A stretch of 64,000 bases of DNA from Lachnospiraceae bacterium. Lineage in GTDB: Bacteria > Bacillota > Clostridia > Lachnospirales > Lachnospiraceae. Both the position numbers and the translations under genes were made by a program. Each line of letters starts with the position of its first letter. Position 1 is the stretch's first letter. Shown piece by piece: positions 17,594-26,140 of this stretch. The DNA lies in assembly GCA_015057275.1 (NCBI GenBank), contig SVEO01000005.1, positions 62,001 to 126,000 of the forward strand. Reading direction: 5' to 3'. Below the pieces are notes generated by a model. That model ran no database searches, was not told where the DNA came from, and saw only the letters and a list, made by a program, of their open reading frames with translations.

Positions 17594-18679
17594 ATGAGAT
17601 TTTACATTCCGACAAAAATTTTCAGCGAAGAGCAGTGCGTGGTCAATCACAGCCTCGACATTGCTGCGTATGGTAAAAAAGCCTTGATTGTCACCGGCAG
17701 AAATTCTGCAAAAAGCAGTGGCGCATTTGCGGATGTTTTATCAGCACTCGGTCAAGAAGAAGTAGACTCAGTTTTGTTTGATGAAATCGAAGAAAATCCG
17801 TCGATTGAAACGGTAATGCGTGCGGCACAGTTCGGGCTTCGTGAACAGGTTGATTTTGTCATTGGCATAGGTGGGGGTTCACCGCTTGATGCGGCAAAGG
17901 CGATTGCAATGATGATTGCCAACCCGGACGAGGACGAAAGGTTGCTTTACGATGGAACAAAGCCGACGAAAAATTTGCCTGTGGTAGCAGTACCGACTAC
18001 AGCCGGAACCGGTTCCGAGGCAACACCGTACTCGATTCTCACAATTCACAAGAGCCGTACAAAAAAAAGCTTGCCACATATGATTTTTCCGGATTTGGCC
18101 CTTGTTGACGGCAGATATCTAACTTCAATTTCACAGAGTGGCATGGTATACACAGCGGTCGATACGTTGGCCCATTTGATAGAAAGCTGCTTAAATACCC
18201 ATGCAACCGGTTACAGCCGCATGCTTTCTGAGTATGGATTGAAACTGTGGGCCAAGGCAAAGTTTCTTTTAAATCATCAGCCGAACGATTTAGAGCCGGC
18301 TGAGCGTTTCTTACTCATGGAGGCTTCTACGGTGGCCGGCATGGCAATATCGCACACCGGCACCTCATTGCCACACGGCTTAAGTTACATGCTTACCTAC
18401 GAATACGGCATCCCGCACGGCAAAGCAGTTGGTGTTTTCTTGCCGAATTTCTTAGAAGCATATTTGGATGTGAGCGACGTGGAAAATGTGTTGAAATTGC
18501 TTGGGTTTGAGGATTTGGATGAATTTCGCCTGTTTTTAACTCGCCTGCTCGGAGAGATAAATATTCCGGAAGAAGTTCTTTTGGCAAACGGTAAAACGGT
18601 GCTTGCCAACCAAGGGAAAATGGCAAATTACCCATTCCCGATGTCGGAAGAAGAGATGGCAGACATCTGTCGATTGTAA
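17594..18679 (+). CDS. Iron-containing alcohol dehydrogenase
   Basis: This 361-residue group III alcohol dehydrogenase has the NAD-binding GIGGGSPLDAAKA motif near residue 97 and the TTAGTGSEATPYSIL signature near 137. All four metal ligands are present: D190 and H194 (DTLAHLIE), H261 (LPHGLSY) and H275 (GIPHGKAVG). It reduces an aldehyde or oxidises an alcohol with NAD(P)H, probably in fermentation; the substrate is not readable. AAAGGAGAG precedes the ATG. It is somewhat shorter than the 380-390 residue norm at the C-terminus. It is monocistronic, with a terminator 50 bases downstream. Confidence 0.88.
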   Translation: MRFYIPTKIFSEEQCVVNHSLDIAAYGKKALIVTGRNSAKSSGAFADVLSALGQEEVDSVLFDEIEENPSIETVMRAAQFGLREQVDFVIGIGGGSPLDAAKAIAMMIANPDEDERLLYDGTKPTKNLPVVAVPTTAGTGSEATPYSILTIHKSRTKKSLPHMIFPDLALVDGRYLTSISQSGMVYTAVDTLAHLIESCLNTHATGYSRMLSEYGLKLWAKAKFLLNHQPNDLEPAERFLLMEASTVAGMAISHTGTSLPHGLSYMLTYEYGIPHGKAVGVFLPNFLEAYLDVSDVENVLKLLGFEDLDEFRLFLTRLLGEINIPEEVLLANGKTVLANQGKMANYPFPMSEEEMADICRL

Positions 18680-18701
18680 AAACGGTTTTGCATAAAAAAG
18701 C

Positions 18702-18730
18702 TTGAAAAAGAAAATATATTATGTTAGAGT
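18702..18730 (+). promoter_or_regulatory. Possible promoter for the MATE gene, overlapping a terminator
   Basis: TTGAAA (18702-18707) and TAGAGT (18725-18730) are 17 bases apart, with a TG upstream of the -10 element. Initiation would fall near 18737, inside the left arm of the terminator at 18732. Transcripts started here would lack part of the stem. Confidence 0.35.
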
Positions 18731-18731
18731 A

Positions 18732-18767
18732 AGAGACGTTGTCGCAGAGACAGCGTTTCTTATTTTT
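18732..18767 (+). terminator. Intrinsic terminator after the alcohol dehydrogenase
   Basis: AGAGACGTTGTC and GACAGCGTTTCT pair over 12 positions (two G-U) around GCAGA, followed by TATTTTT. It lies about 50 bases after the dehydrogenase stop and just upstream of the MATE gene. Confidence 0.85.
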
Positions 18768-18800
18768 GGAAAAATGCAAGGAAAAATTACGGAGGTAACT

Positions 18801-20189
18801 ATGGAAGAAAACAAAATGGGCGTCATGCCGATCAAAAAGCTTGTAATTACGATGTCATTGCCGATGATGATTTCCATGCTCGTGCAGGCACTTTACAATG
18901 TTGTGGACAGCCTGTTTGTTGCAAGAGTAAGCGAAGATGCCTTGACGGCAGTTTCTCTGGCATTTTCAGTGCAGAATTTGATGATTTCGTTTATTTCGGG
19001 TACATGCGTTGGCATTAATGCGTTACTTTCCAGATACTTGGGTGCAAAAAACCACGAGGGGGCAAACCGTGTGGCCGTGAACGGCTTGTTTGTCGTTGTC
19101 ATTACATATATATTTTTCCTGTTGTTCGGCCTCTTTGGCACGAGAGCTTTTTTTCATATGTTGACGAAAGACAAGGGTGTGGTTGATGCCGGAGTGGAGT
19201 ATCTTTCGATTATCTCGATTGCCTCCATCGGTATGACATTACAGATGACGCTCGAGCGTTTGCTGCAGTCGACCGGTAAAACATTTTACACGATGATTAC
19301 GCAGGGACTTGGTGCGATTATCAACATTATTCTCGACCCGATTTTTATTTTCGGTTACTTAGGCATGCCGGCGATGGGTGTAGCTGGCGCGGCGGTTGCG
19401 ACAATTTTTGGTCAGATTATAGCAGCTGGACTTGCATTATACTTTAACTTGAAAAAGAATGACGAAATCAAGCTCAGTTTTAAAGGCTTTCGTCCGCAGG
19501 GGAATGTCATCGGCAAGATATATCAGGTGGCAATTCCATCGATTATCATGATGTCTGTTGGTTCGATTTTGAACTTCTTTATGAATAAAATCTTGTTGAT
19601 ATTTACAAAGACAGCGACGACTGTATTCGGTGTGTACTTCAAAGTACAGAGCTTCTTCTTTATGCCGGTATTTGGTCTGAATAATGGTATGGTGCCGATT
19701 GTTGCTTACAATTACGGCGCAAGAAATCCGAAGAGAATCAAGGAGACAGTCAAATTCAGTGTTATTCTTGCAGTGGCAATTATGCTTTTTGGATTAGCTG
19801 TCATGCAGTTTTTCCCGCGTGAAATTCTGCTTATGTTCAATGCGTCGGAGGACATGATGATAATTGGAATTTCGGCATTGCGTATCATTAGTTTAAGCTT
19901 TCTGTTTGCCGGTTTCTGTATTATTGCCGGTTCTGTATTCCAGGCGCTTGGTAACGGCGTATATAGCTTGATTGTGTCTATTGCAAGACAGTTGGTCGTG
20001 CTTTTACCGGCAGCATATTTGTTGGCAAAAGTTTTTGGAGATCCATCAAATCCGTATTCAGTAAATGCAGTGTGGTGGTCGTTCCCAATCGCAGAAATCA
20101 TGTCAGTCATTGTATCGGCGATTTTATTAATTCGAATTTTCAATAAGAAAATTCGGTCATTGAATGACGATGTAGTGGACAATATTTAA
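18801..20189 (+). CDS. MATE family efflux transporter
   Basis: This 462-residue membrane protein has twelve predicted transmembrane segments in two similar halves. The family-typical MSLPMMISMLVQALYNVVDS opens the first half and IPSIIMMSVGSILNFFMNK the second. MATE proteins export drugs, cationic compounds or metabolites using Na+ or H+ gradients; the substrate here is unknown. GGAGG lies 5 bases before the ATG at 18801. A TTG at 18702 would put the terminator inside the coding region and is rejected. A strong terminator follows. Confidence 0.9.
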   Translation: MEENKMGVMPIKKLVITMSLPMMISMLVQALYNVVDSLFVARVSEDALTAVSLAFSVQNLMISFISGTCVGINALLSRYLGAKNHEGANRVAVNGLFVVVITYIFFLLFGLFGTRAFFHMLTKDKGVVDAGVEYLSIISIASIGMTLQMTLERLLQSTGKTFYTMITQGLGAIINIILDPIFIFGYLGMPAMGVAGAAVATIFGQIIAAGLALYFNLKKNDEIKLSFKGFRPQGNVIGKIYQVAIPSIIMMSVGSILNFFMNKILLIFTKTATTVFGVYFKVQSFFFMPVFGLNNGMVPIVAYNYGARNPKRIKETVKFSVILAVAIMLFGLAVMQFFPREILLMFNASEDMMIIGISALRIISLSFLFAGFCIIAGSVFQALGNGVYSLIVSIARQLVVLLPAAYLLAKVFGDPSNPYSVNAVWWSFPIAEIMSVIVSAILLIRIFNKKIRSLNDDVVDNI

Positions 20190-20210
20190 TTTTTGAATAA
20201 TAATCTTTAT

Positions 20211-20246
20211 GAGAGCTTGCTTAATTGAGTGCAGGCTCTCTTTTTT
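20211..20246 (+). terminator. Intrinsic terminator after the MATE gene
   Basis: GAGAGCTTGC pairs with GCAGGCTCTC (one G-U) around a ten-base loop, followed by six T. It isolates the spoIIIA operon from upstream transcription. Confidence 0.92.
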
Positions 20247-20303
20247 GTACTATCATTTCGGAAATTCGCATATATATAAACTAAACAAAAAGAGGTACAT
20301 GCT

Positions 20304-21236
20304 ATGGGAAGAATGGATGAGATTTTGCAATTATTTCCGCATCGTATTAGAATGCTTTTCCTTGGCAGACCGATCGAGTTTGAACAGATGCAGGAGATTC
20401 GTCTGCGTGTACGGCAGCCATTAATGATGATTTATGGGGGAAGTGAATATATCATAAGTACAAAAGGCGGGTTTTGCAAACATGCAAATCCGCCATATAT
20501 CGTCACGGAGAATGACATTAGAGAGACGGTGGAATATATCAGTAATTACTCGCTCTATGCGTTTGAAGAAGATATCAAACGGGGGTTTCTGACGGTGCCG
20601 GGCGGGCACCGTGTGGGGATTGCCGGCAAAACGGTAGTCGAGCAGGGGAGAGTAAAGTGTATCCGCAATATTTCTTTTCTCAATATTCGACTGTCGCACG
20701 AAATGAAAGGATGTGCGGAAGGATGTTTGCCGCAAATCATGCACAAAGACGGTGTTTTTCACACATTGATTGTCTCTCCGCCGATGGGCGGGAAAACAAC
20801 GCTTTTGCGCGATATGATTCGCCTCTTAAGCAATATGCGTTACCATATTTCGGTGATTGATGAGCGCTCCGAGATTGCCGGAAGTTATCTGGGTGCGCCG
20901 TCGAATGATTTGGGGATGCGCACGGATGTGTTAGATGCCTGTCCCAAAGCACTGGGCTTAGAAATGGTCATTCGCAGCATGGCACCGGACATTGTGGCGG
21001 TCGATGAAATCGGCGGCGAGGAAGATTTTGCAGCATTAAGAAATGCAGTCAATTGCGGATGTGTCATTTTGGCGACGATGCACGGGCGAAGCATGGAAGA
21101 TTTATTGTGCAAACCGTTTTTTCGCGACGCATTTGAGCAGAAGATGTTTGAACGGTTTCTGGTTCGTGGACGAAATGCGGACAAGCAGGAAAGAATCTGG
21201 GAAATTTATGATGGGAGAGGACAGCGAATTGCGTGA
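20304..21236 (+). CDS. spoIIIAA: Stage III sporulation protein AA (ATPase)
   Basis: This 310-residue cytosolic AAA-type ATPase resembles type II/IV secretion ATPases. It powers the SpoIIIA-SpoIIQ channel between mother cell and forespore. The Walker A motif is SPPMGGKTT with K164; IVAVDEIGGEED near 230 is the Walker B region. Length agrees with Bacillus SpoIIIAA (307). GAGGTACATGCT precedes the ATG. It heads the eight-gene spoIIIA operon, expected under mother-cell SigE. A CATATATA at 20269 is a poor match to a SigE -10 element with no clear -35, so I do not call a promoter. Confidence 0.95.
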   Translation: MGRMDEILQLFPHRIRMLFLGRPIEFEQMQEIRLRVRQPLMMIYGGSEYIISTKGGFCKHANPPYIVTENDIRETVEYISNYSLYAFEEDIKRGFLTVPGGHRVGIAGKTVVEQGRVKCIRNISFLNIRLSHEMKGCAEGCLPQIMHKDGVFHTLIVSPPMGGKTTLLRDMIRLLSNMRYHISVIDERSEIAGSYLGAPSNDLGMRTDVLDACPKALGLEMVIRSMAPDIVAVDEIGGEEDFAALRNAVNCGCVILATMHGRSMEDLLCKPFFRDAFEQKMFERFLVRGRNADKQERIWEIYDGRGQRIA

Positions 21237-21260
21237 ATCCTCGACGGAGTGGAGAAGAAT

Positions 21261-21779
21261 ATGAAAGCATTTGGACTATGTCTGATTTTTACGGCAAGCT
21301 GCGGTGTCGGCTTTCGCATGAGCCGGCTGATTAGTCTGCGTTATGAGGAGTTGAAAATATTAAAGCGTATTATGATTATGTTGCGTGGGGAAGTAAATCA
21401 CAATCATGCCACGCTCTGGGAGGCGTTTGCCACAATCGGCAGGCGCATGGAAGGGGTTTTTGCGGAATGGCTGCTGTATTTGTCAGACCTGCTGAAAGAG
21501 AAAAGCGGACAAACGATGGCGACGCTCTTTGAAACTTCCATCAACGAAAAGTTAAAAGGTAAAGCAAATTTGCAAAAGAAGGATTTGGAGCGGCTTTGCC
21601 AGCTTGGCGAAAACCTCGGTTATTTAGACCGTGAAATGCAGTTATCCACGGTTGATTTCTACCTGGAGCAGCTCGAACAGGACAAGGAAGAACTGGCAGG
21701 ACACTTAAGCGAGCAAAAAAAGCTGTATCCTTGTCTCGGGATTGTCAGCGGATTGTTTTTTGTACTGCTGTTAATTTAA
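21261..21779 (+). CDS. spoIIIAB: Stage III sporulation protein AB
   Basis: This 172-residue protein has hydrophobic helices at both ends (about 2-18 and 155-171) and a soluble helical middle, resembling GspF-type platform proteins. It is part of the mother-cell side of the SpoIIIA-SpoIIQ complex. EELKILKRIMIMLRGEV and the LYPCLGIVSGLFFVLLLI end are family-typical. GGAG precedes the ATG at 21261; a GTG at 21249 is less likely because it lies at the ribosome binding site. Third-position GC is higher here than in the later polysaccharide genes. Confidence 0.92.
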   Translation: MKAFGLCLIFTASCGVGFRMSRLISLRYEELKILKRIMIMLRGEVNHNHATLWEAFATIGRRMEGVFAEWLLYLSDLLKEKSGQTMATLFETSINEKLKGKANLQKKDLERLCQLGENLGYLDREMQLSTVDFYLEQLEQDKEELAGHLSEQKKLYPCLGIVSGLFFVLLLI

Positions 21780-21803
21780 ACATGATTGGAAAGGGTGTTT
21801 TCG

Positions 21804-21998
21804 ATGGATGTAAATGTAATCTTTAAAATTGCGGCGGTCGGCATCCTGATCTCGGTAATTTCGCAAGTGTTAAAACAAAGCGGGCGGGAGGAGCATGCGT
21901 TTTTAGTGGCGCTGGCGGGGCTTTTGCTCGTGCTTTTTTGGATTGTTCCGTATATCAGTGACCTGTTTACGACAATTAAGACGATGTTTTCGCTGTAA
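21804..21998 (+). CDS. spoIIIAC: Stage III sporulation protein AC
   Basis: This 64-residue protein has two membrane helices (about 4-22 and 35-55), the same size and order as Bacillus SpoIIIAC (68 residues). VIFKIAAVGILISVISQVLKQSGREE is the conserved start of the family. It is a small membrane component of the feeding-channel complex. The start at 21804 removes six residues from a TTG-initiated alternative at 21786 and gives the expected MDVNVIFK start; GGAAAGGG is upstream. Confidence 0.93.
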   Translation: MDVNVIFKIAAVGILISVISQVLKQSGREEHAFLVALAGLLLVLFWIVPYISDLFTTIKTMFSL

Positions 21999-22011
21999 GA
22001 GAGGACAAACT

Positions 22012-22395
22012 ATGAGCGTTTTTAGCATATCGGTTCTCGGCGTGGTAACAATGCTTCTCGCCTTACAACTGACGGAGACGAAGCGCGAGTACGGCCTGTA
22101 TCTGAGTTTGGCCTGCTGTCTCGTCATTTTTTTCTATTCGCTTTCCAAAGTACAAATCGTCATCGACACGGTCTCAAAATTCGCAGCGTATGTGAATCTC
22201 AACACGACGTATTTGTCGATTCTCATAAAAATTGTCGGTATTGCATACTTGTCGGAATTTTCTGCAGATTTGTGCCGCGATGCGGGGCATCAGGCAATTG
22301 CCGGACAAATTCAGGTGTTCTCAAAACTCTCAATTCTGGCGATTAGTATGCCGATTATCACAGCACTTTTAGACACGATACAATCATTCGGGTAA
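22012..22395 (+). CDS. spoIIIAD: Stage III sporulation protein AD
   Basis: This 127-residue membrane protein has about four hydrophobic helices and matches SpoIIIAD in length (133 in Bacillus) and position. It shares with SpoIIIAC the pattern of short hydrophobic helices. GAGAGGACAAACT before the ATG at 22012 supports this start over longer in-frame versions that would overlap spoIIIAC. It is part of the SpoIIIA channel complex. Confidence 0.92.
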   Translation: MSVFSISVLGVVTMLLALQLTETKREYGLYLSLACCLVIFFYSLSKVQIVIDTVSKFAAYVNLNTTYLSILIKIVGIAYLSEFSADLCRDAGHQAIAGQIQVFSKLSILAISMPIITALLDTIQSFG

Positions 22396-22412
22396 ACAGG
22401 AGGAACAGGCGA

Positions 22413-23582
22413 GTGTTGCAGTGCATGATTCATGGAATGTTGCAGTGTGTGATGCACGGCATGCTGATGATCAATATCTGTCTGGCGGCTTTTTCAGGCA
22501 GTAGCTACAGCGAGACGGTCGATGCAGAAATTCAAATCTCCGGGTTGGAGGAGTTTGATTTTTCGGATCTCGACGATTTTTTGGACACAAATTTGCAAAA
22601 AGAGGAGATTTCCTTCGTCGACCTTGTGGCGGAACTGATTGCCGGGGAATCGGATGATGTGTTTGCAAGATACGGCAGGAAAGCGACGGACTATATTACG
22701 GCCGAATTTTCCGTACAAAAAGATGCGATGATTAAGATGATTTTCATCGGCATTGCGGCGGCTTTTTTTTCCAATTTGGCAAGTGTTTTTTCGAACGGAC
22801 AGATTGCGGACACCGGCTTTTTTATTACTTATATGCTGCTTGTAACCATTTTGCTGGGGGCATTTTCGGTGGTCGCGGGAGTGGGAGAAGAGTTACTGAC
22901 ACTTGTGACGGACTTTATGCGAGCGCTTATTCCGGCCTATTTTTTAGCAGTCGGCCTTTCCGGCGGAAGCATCACAGCGATTGGATTTTATGAGCTGACG
23001 CTGGCGGTAATTGCGGTAGTAGAGTGGATATTCGCCAGTTTTATTCTTCCGGCCATTAAATTGTATATCATGATTGTGCTGACAAATGCGCTGGCAACAG
23101 AGGATTTTCTTTCCAAATTGGCGGAACTGCTGAAAACCGCTATTGAATGGGTGTTAAAAGTACTATTTGGGCTCGTTATCAGCATCAATGTAATTCAAGG
23201 ATTGGCGGTTCCGGGAACAGATGCAACAAAAAATGCAGCCGTGCAGAAAGTTGTCAGTATGATTCCGGGCATCGGTACGGGTGCCACGGCAATTTCAGAA
23301 TTATTGCTCGGTTCCGGAAATGTAATCAAGAATGGCATCGGCGCTGCGGCGTTAATTGTGATTCTCATATTGTGTATGATACCGATTTTAAAGCTGTGTA
23401 TTTTTTATTTTGTCTATCAGGGAACCGCTGCATTTTTGCAGCCGGTCACCGATGCCCGCTTTGTTAATTGTATCAGCAGTGTAGCGGATGGAACCAAACT
23501 GGTTATTCGCGTGCTCGTAACAACGATGCTTTTATTTATGATTACAATTGCTATCATTTGTATGAGTACATCCATTTCATAG
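22413..23582 (+). CDS. spoIIIAE: Stage III sporulation protein AE
   Basis: This 389-residue protein has a signal-like N-terminus, an extracytoplasmic acidic segment (about 35-100), and about seven membrane helices. It matches SpoIIIAE, a large membrane subunit of the channel complex (about 400 residues in Bacillus). The likely start is GTG at 22413 with AGGAGG ten bases upstream. The first 17 residues contain a repeated unit, MLQCMIHG then MLQCVMHG, encoded by an imperfect 24-base tandem repeat (about 19 of 24 identical). Several in-frame ATG codons follow, so a shorter start is possible. Confidence 0.9.
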   Translation: MLQCMIHGMLQCVMHGMLMINICLAAFSGSSYSETVDAEIQISGLEEFDFSDLDDFLDTNLQKEEISFVDLVAELIAGESDDVFARYGRKATDYITAEFSVQKDAMIKMIFIGIAAAFFSNLASVFSNGQIADTGFFITYMLLVTILLGAFSVVAGVGEELLTLVTDFMRALIPAYFLAVGLSGGSITAIGFYELTLAVIAVVEWIFASFILPAIKLYIMIVLTNALATEDFLSKLAELLKTAIEWVLKVLFGLVISINVIQGLAVPGTDATKNAAVQKVVSMIPGIGTGATAISELLLGSGNVIKNGIGAAALIVILILCMIPILKLCIFYFVYQGTAAFLQPVTDARFVNCISSVADGTKLVIRVLVTTMLLFMITIAIICMSTSIS

Positions 23583-23595
23583 GCGAGGGTTACTT

Positions 23596-24189
23596 ATGGC
23601 ATATTTATCCCAGTGGATCCGCGATTTGGCCGTTTTTTTTGTCATTGCAATGATGATTACTAAAATTTTGCCGAACGGTTCTTATGTAAAATATTTGCGG
23701 CTTTTTATTGGCATGTTGTTGATGATTCTTTTATTACAACCAATCCAAAAATTGTTTTCGTCAGAGGATTTTTTGTTGGAGGCATTTGAGGCGGGCATCG
23801 ATTCGATTTCCACGGATGGGTTGAAATCACAGATTGCACAGGCGGAGGAAGAACAGATGCAACAAATGTTGGACGTGAGTGCAGATGCGATGATTGCGGA
23901 ATTGAATCCGCATCTAGAAAAAATTAATTATGCAATACAAGACATTTCTATGCAGAGGAATAACGCAGGTGAATACAAATTTATATTTTTTGTAACCGAA
24001 CAAGTGCCGGAAGCGGTAGAGGACGAAGAATCAGGAATTCACATCAATATCCCGGTAATTTCAATTTTTCAGGATACCGCAGACGAAAGCGACGAAACAG
24101 ATACAGATGCAATCCGTGAAATAAAAAATATTATTTGTGACTTCTACACTTTGCAGAGGGATAATATAAATATAGTGATACAAAATTAA
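23596..24189 (+). CDS. spoIIIAF: Stage III sporulation protein AF
   Basis: This 197-residue protein has two N-terminal membrane helices (about 9-25 and 33-50) and an extracellular alpha/beta domain, the SpoIIIAF layout. The domain carries a ring-building fold in the family and may stack with SpoIIIAG and AH in the intermembrane space. GCGAGGGTTACTT precedes the ATG. It lies 13 bases after spoIIIAE and 40 bases before spoIIIAG. Confidence 0.9.
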   Translation: MAYLSQWIRDLAVFFVIAMMITKILPNGSYVKYLRLFIGMLLMILLLQPIQKLFSSEDFLLEAFEAGIDSISTDGLKSQIAQAEEEQMQQMLDVSADAMIAELNPHLEKINYAIQDISMQRNNAGEYKFIFFVTEQVPEAVEDEESGIHINIPVISIFQDTADESDETDTDAIREIKNIICDFYTLQRDNINIVIQN

Positions 24190-24229
24190 GAGAGGGTTGT
24201 CTGTGATGCATTGACAGTAAGGAGGAAAC

Positions 24230-24793
24230 ATGGCAGGAGGACAGCAGATACGGGAAATGATTAAGAAAATTGGCTTTGGCAAACTTCTGCTTATCGGCTT
24301 GGCTGGTATTGTGCTTGTGATTTGCTCGATGAACAATGAGGAAAATGCCGGATTGTCGGAGCACACGATGAATGCGGCAAACACCAGTGATTCCGAACCG
24401 GAAATAGAACAGCTGACCGAAGAATTGGAGGCGAAGCTGGAACAGTTTCTGGTGCAGGTAGACGGGGTTGGTAAAGTAGATGTAATGATTGTACTGCGCT
24501 CGGGTGAGGGAGAAGAAATTCTAAAGGATACCTCAAATACGAAAGATGAGGTAACCGAGAGCGACAGTCAGGGCGGAAGTCGGGATTCGTTGAATTATTC
24601 ATCTTCCGAACAAACAATTACGAAAGAAAACGGTTCTCCTTATGTGCTGAAGAAATTAGCGCCTGAGATTGCAGGCATTGCCATTGTGGCGGAAGGCGGC
24701 GGGGATGCAACGGTGCACGCTGCGTTGACGGAGCTTACGGCATCTCTGTTTGCAATTGATGTGACACAGATTTCCGTTTCAAAAATGAAATAA
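24230..24793 (+). CDS. spoIIIAG: Stage III sporulation protein AG
   Basis: This 187-residue protein has one membrane helix (about 17-34) and an extracellular ring-building-motif domain, as in SpoIIIAG, which forms a large 30-subunit ring between the two membranes. VGKVDVMIVLRSGEGEEIL and the interrupted sheet with the NYSSSEQTITKENGSPYVLK loop follow the family pattern, as does the EIAGIAIVAEGG stretch. AAGGAGG sits 8 bases before the ATG. It is slightly shorter than the Bacillus protein (229). Confidence 0.92.
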   Translation: MAGGQQIREMIKKIGFGKLLLIGLAGIVLVICSMNNEENAGLSEHTMNAANTSDSEPEIEQLTEELEAKLEQFLVQVDGVGKVDVMIVLRSGEGEEILKDTSNTKDEVTESDSQGGSRDSLNYSSSEQTITKENGSPYVLKKLAPEIAGIAIVAEGGGDATVHAALTELTASLFAIDVTQISVSKMK

Positions 24794-24805
24794 AGGAGTG
24801 GTAGC

Positions 24806-25624
24806 GTGAAAAAGAAATTTAAAAGAAATCAGATGATTATTACAGTGTTAGCGATTATGATTGCGGCAGCAGGATATCTGAATTATTCCGAGCGTTTAAA
24901 GACGCAGAAGGAGCAGGCAGGGAAAAATTTGGAGGCTTCTAATTTGGCGGCGGAAGAAGTATACAATGATGATACACTGTTAAATTTGAATGAAGACATT
25001 GCCAGCTTGGATGTTGATTATGATTTGGTATTATCGGAAGATGATTTGCTTTCGGAAGATAACGATGAGACAACGGATAAAGATGCACCGGTAGCCGAAG
25101 AGAATGAGACGACCGGCGAGGGTGAAACAGAAACGACTGCACCGAATGCGGATGCAGCTTCTACGGATGCGACCGATGTTGATGCGGACACAACGAATTC
25201 TACGGAAGTGGCAAGTGGTGATTCTACGCCGGGTGAGGCCTTGTTTGTCAGCAACACCGGGGTACTTAGCTTTGTAGCAGAAGCAAAATTATCACGCGAA
25301 CAGGCGCGAGCAAAATCAAAGGAAACACTGCTTGAAATCATTAATAACGAAGCATTATCGGAATCTGCCAAGAAGGATGCGACCGATGCGATGCTTGAGC
25401 TTTCAGAGATTGCAGTCAAGGAAGCTGCCGCCGAAACACTGTTAGCAGCCAAAGGTTTTGCAAATGCCGTGGTAACGATTCAAGATGGTGCGGTAGATGT
25501 GGTGGTTAATACAGAACAGCTTTCGGACAGTGAACGCGCACAGATTGAAGATATTGTCACAAGTAAGGCAGAAGTGACTGTCGACCAAATAACAATCGTT
25601 CCGCTTCGTGAAAGCGATGAATAA
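24806..25624 (+). CDS. spoIIIAH: Stage III sporulation protein AH
   Basis: This 272-residue protein has a basic N-terminus, one membrane helix (about 9-25), a long linker and a C-terminal ring-building domain (about 155-272) that contacts forespore SpoIIQ in the family. The SREQARAKSKETLLEIIN stretch starts the conserved domain. The linker at about 70-140 is very rich in Asp, Glu and Thr, making the protein longer than Bacillus SpoIIIAH (218). The start is a GTG with AAAGGAGTGG upstream. It closes the operon. Confidence 0.92.
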   Translation: MKKKFKRNQMIITVLAIMIAAAGYLNYSERLKTQKEQAGKNLEASNLAAEEVYNDDTLLNLNEDIASLDVDYDLVLSEDDLLSEDNDETTDKDAPVAEENETTGEGETETTAPNADAASTDATDVDADTTNSTEVASGDSTPGEALFVSNTGVLSFVAEAKLSREQARAKSKETLLEIINNEALSESAKKDATDAMLELSEIAVKEAAAETLLAAKGFANAVVTIQDGAVDVVVNTEQLSDSERAQIEDIVTSKAEVTVDQITIVPLRESDE

Positions 25625-25629
25625 TTCAG

Positions 25630-25658
25630 TTGCAATTATGCAAAATTTTTTGTATAAT
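25630..25658 (+). promoter_or_regulatory. SigA-type promoter for the asp23-nusB-xse-isp unit
   Basis: TTGCAA (25630-25635) and TATAAT (25653-25658) are 17 bases apart, with TG immediately before the -10. Initiation would be near 25665, 57 bases before the asp23 ATG. It separates vegetative genes from the spoIIIA operon. Confidence 0.8.
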
Positions 25659-25721
25659 ATATAAGACTATATTTATGTACGCATGAATAAATTCAGCGGC
25701 ACAAAACAGGAGGCAATACAG

Positions 25722-26096
25722 ATGGAAGAAAGAAGTACACATACAATATATGAAGAAGGCAGCATTGGAGAAGTGCGCATTGCAGATGACGTTGTGGCAG
25801 TAATCGCAGGCTTGGCTGCGATGGAAGTCGATGGAGTTGTATCTTTGCCGGGCAACATTACCGCTGAGCTGATTGGCAAGCTTGGTATGAAGAACTTATC
25901 TAAGGGGATTACCGTTGATATTTCGGAGGATGGCGTTTGTGTTGGCTTGAACCTGATTTTAAACTATGGTGCGAGCATTGTAAAGATTTCTGAGAAGGTA
26001 CAGGAAAAGGTAAAGAATGCGATTGAGACTATGACAGGTTTAACCGTAAACGAAGTAAATGTTAGGGTTGCCAGCGTAGAAGTTAAGGAACACTAA
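25722..26096 (+). CDS. Asp23/Gls24 family envelope stress protein
   Basis: This 124-residue protein matches the Asp23/Gls24 (YqhY-type) family: RIADDVVAVIAGLAAMEVDGVVSL at the start, the VGLNLILNYGASI strand, and VNEVNVRVASVEV at the end. It corresponds to Bacillus yqhY, which lies at the same place before nusB. Family members are linked to cell-envelope stress or regulation of acetyl-CoA carboxylase, but their action is not settled. AGGAGG lies eight bases before the ATG at 25722; an ATG at 25683 is only about 18 bases from the predicted transcription start and lacks a ribosome binding site. Confidence 0.9.
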   Translation: MEERSTHTIYEEGSIGEVRIADDVVAVIAGLAAMEVDGVVSLPGNITAELIGKLGMKNLSKGITVDISEDGVCVGLNLILNYGASIVKISEKVQEKVKNAIETMTGLTVNEVNVRVASVEVKEH

Positions 26097-26101
26097 TAAC
26101 A

Positions 26102-26125
26102 TGCCCCTGCATTTCTGCGGGGGCA
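26102..26125 (+). other. GC-rich hairpin between asp23 and nusB
   Basis: TGCCCCTGCA and TGCGGGGGCA pair over ten positions (one G-U) around TTTC. No T run follows, so it is unlikely to terminate. It may act on RNA stability or processing between the two genes. Confidence 0.55.
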
Positions 26126-26140
26126 GAATTGAGGAAAAGA

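Noticed and set aside
20255-20280. SigE promoter for spoIIIAA
   Set aside because: A CATATATA resembles the -10 element, but no acceptable -35 lies 13-15 bases upstream.
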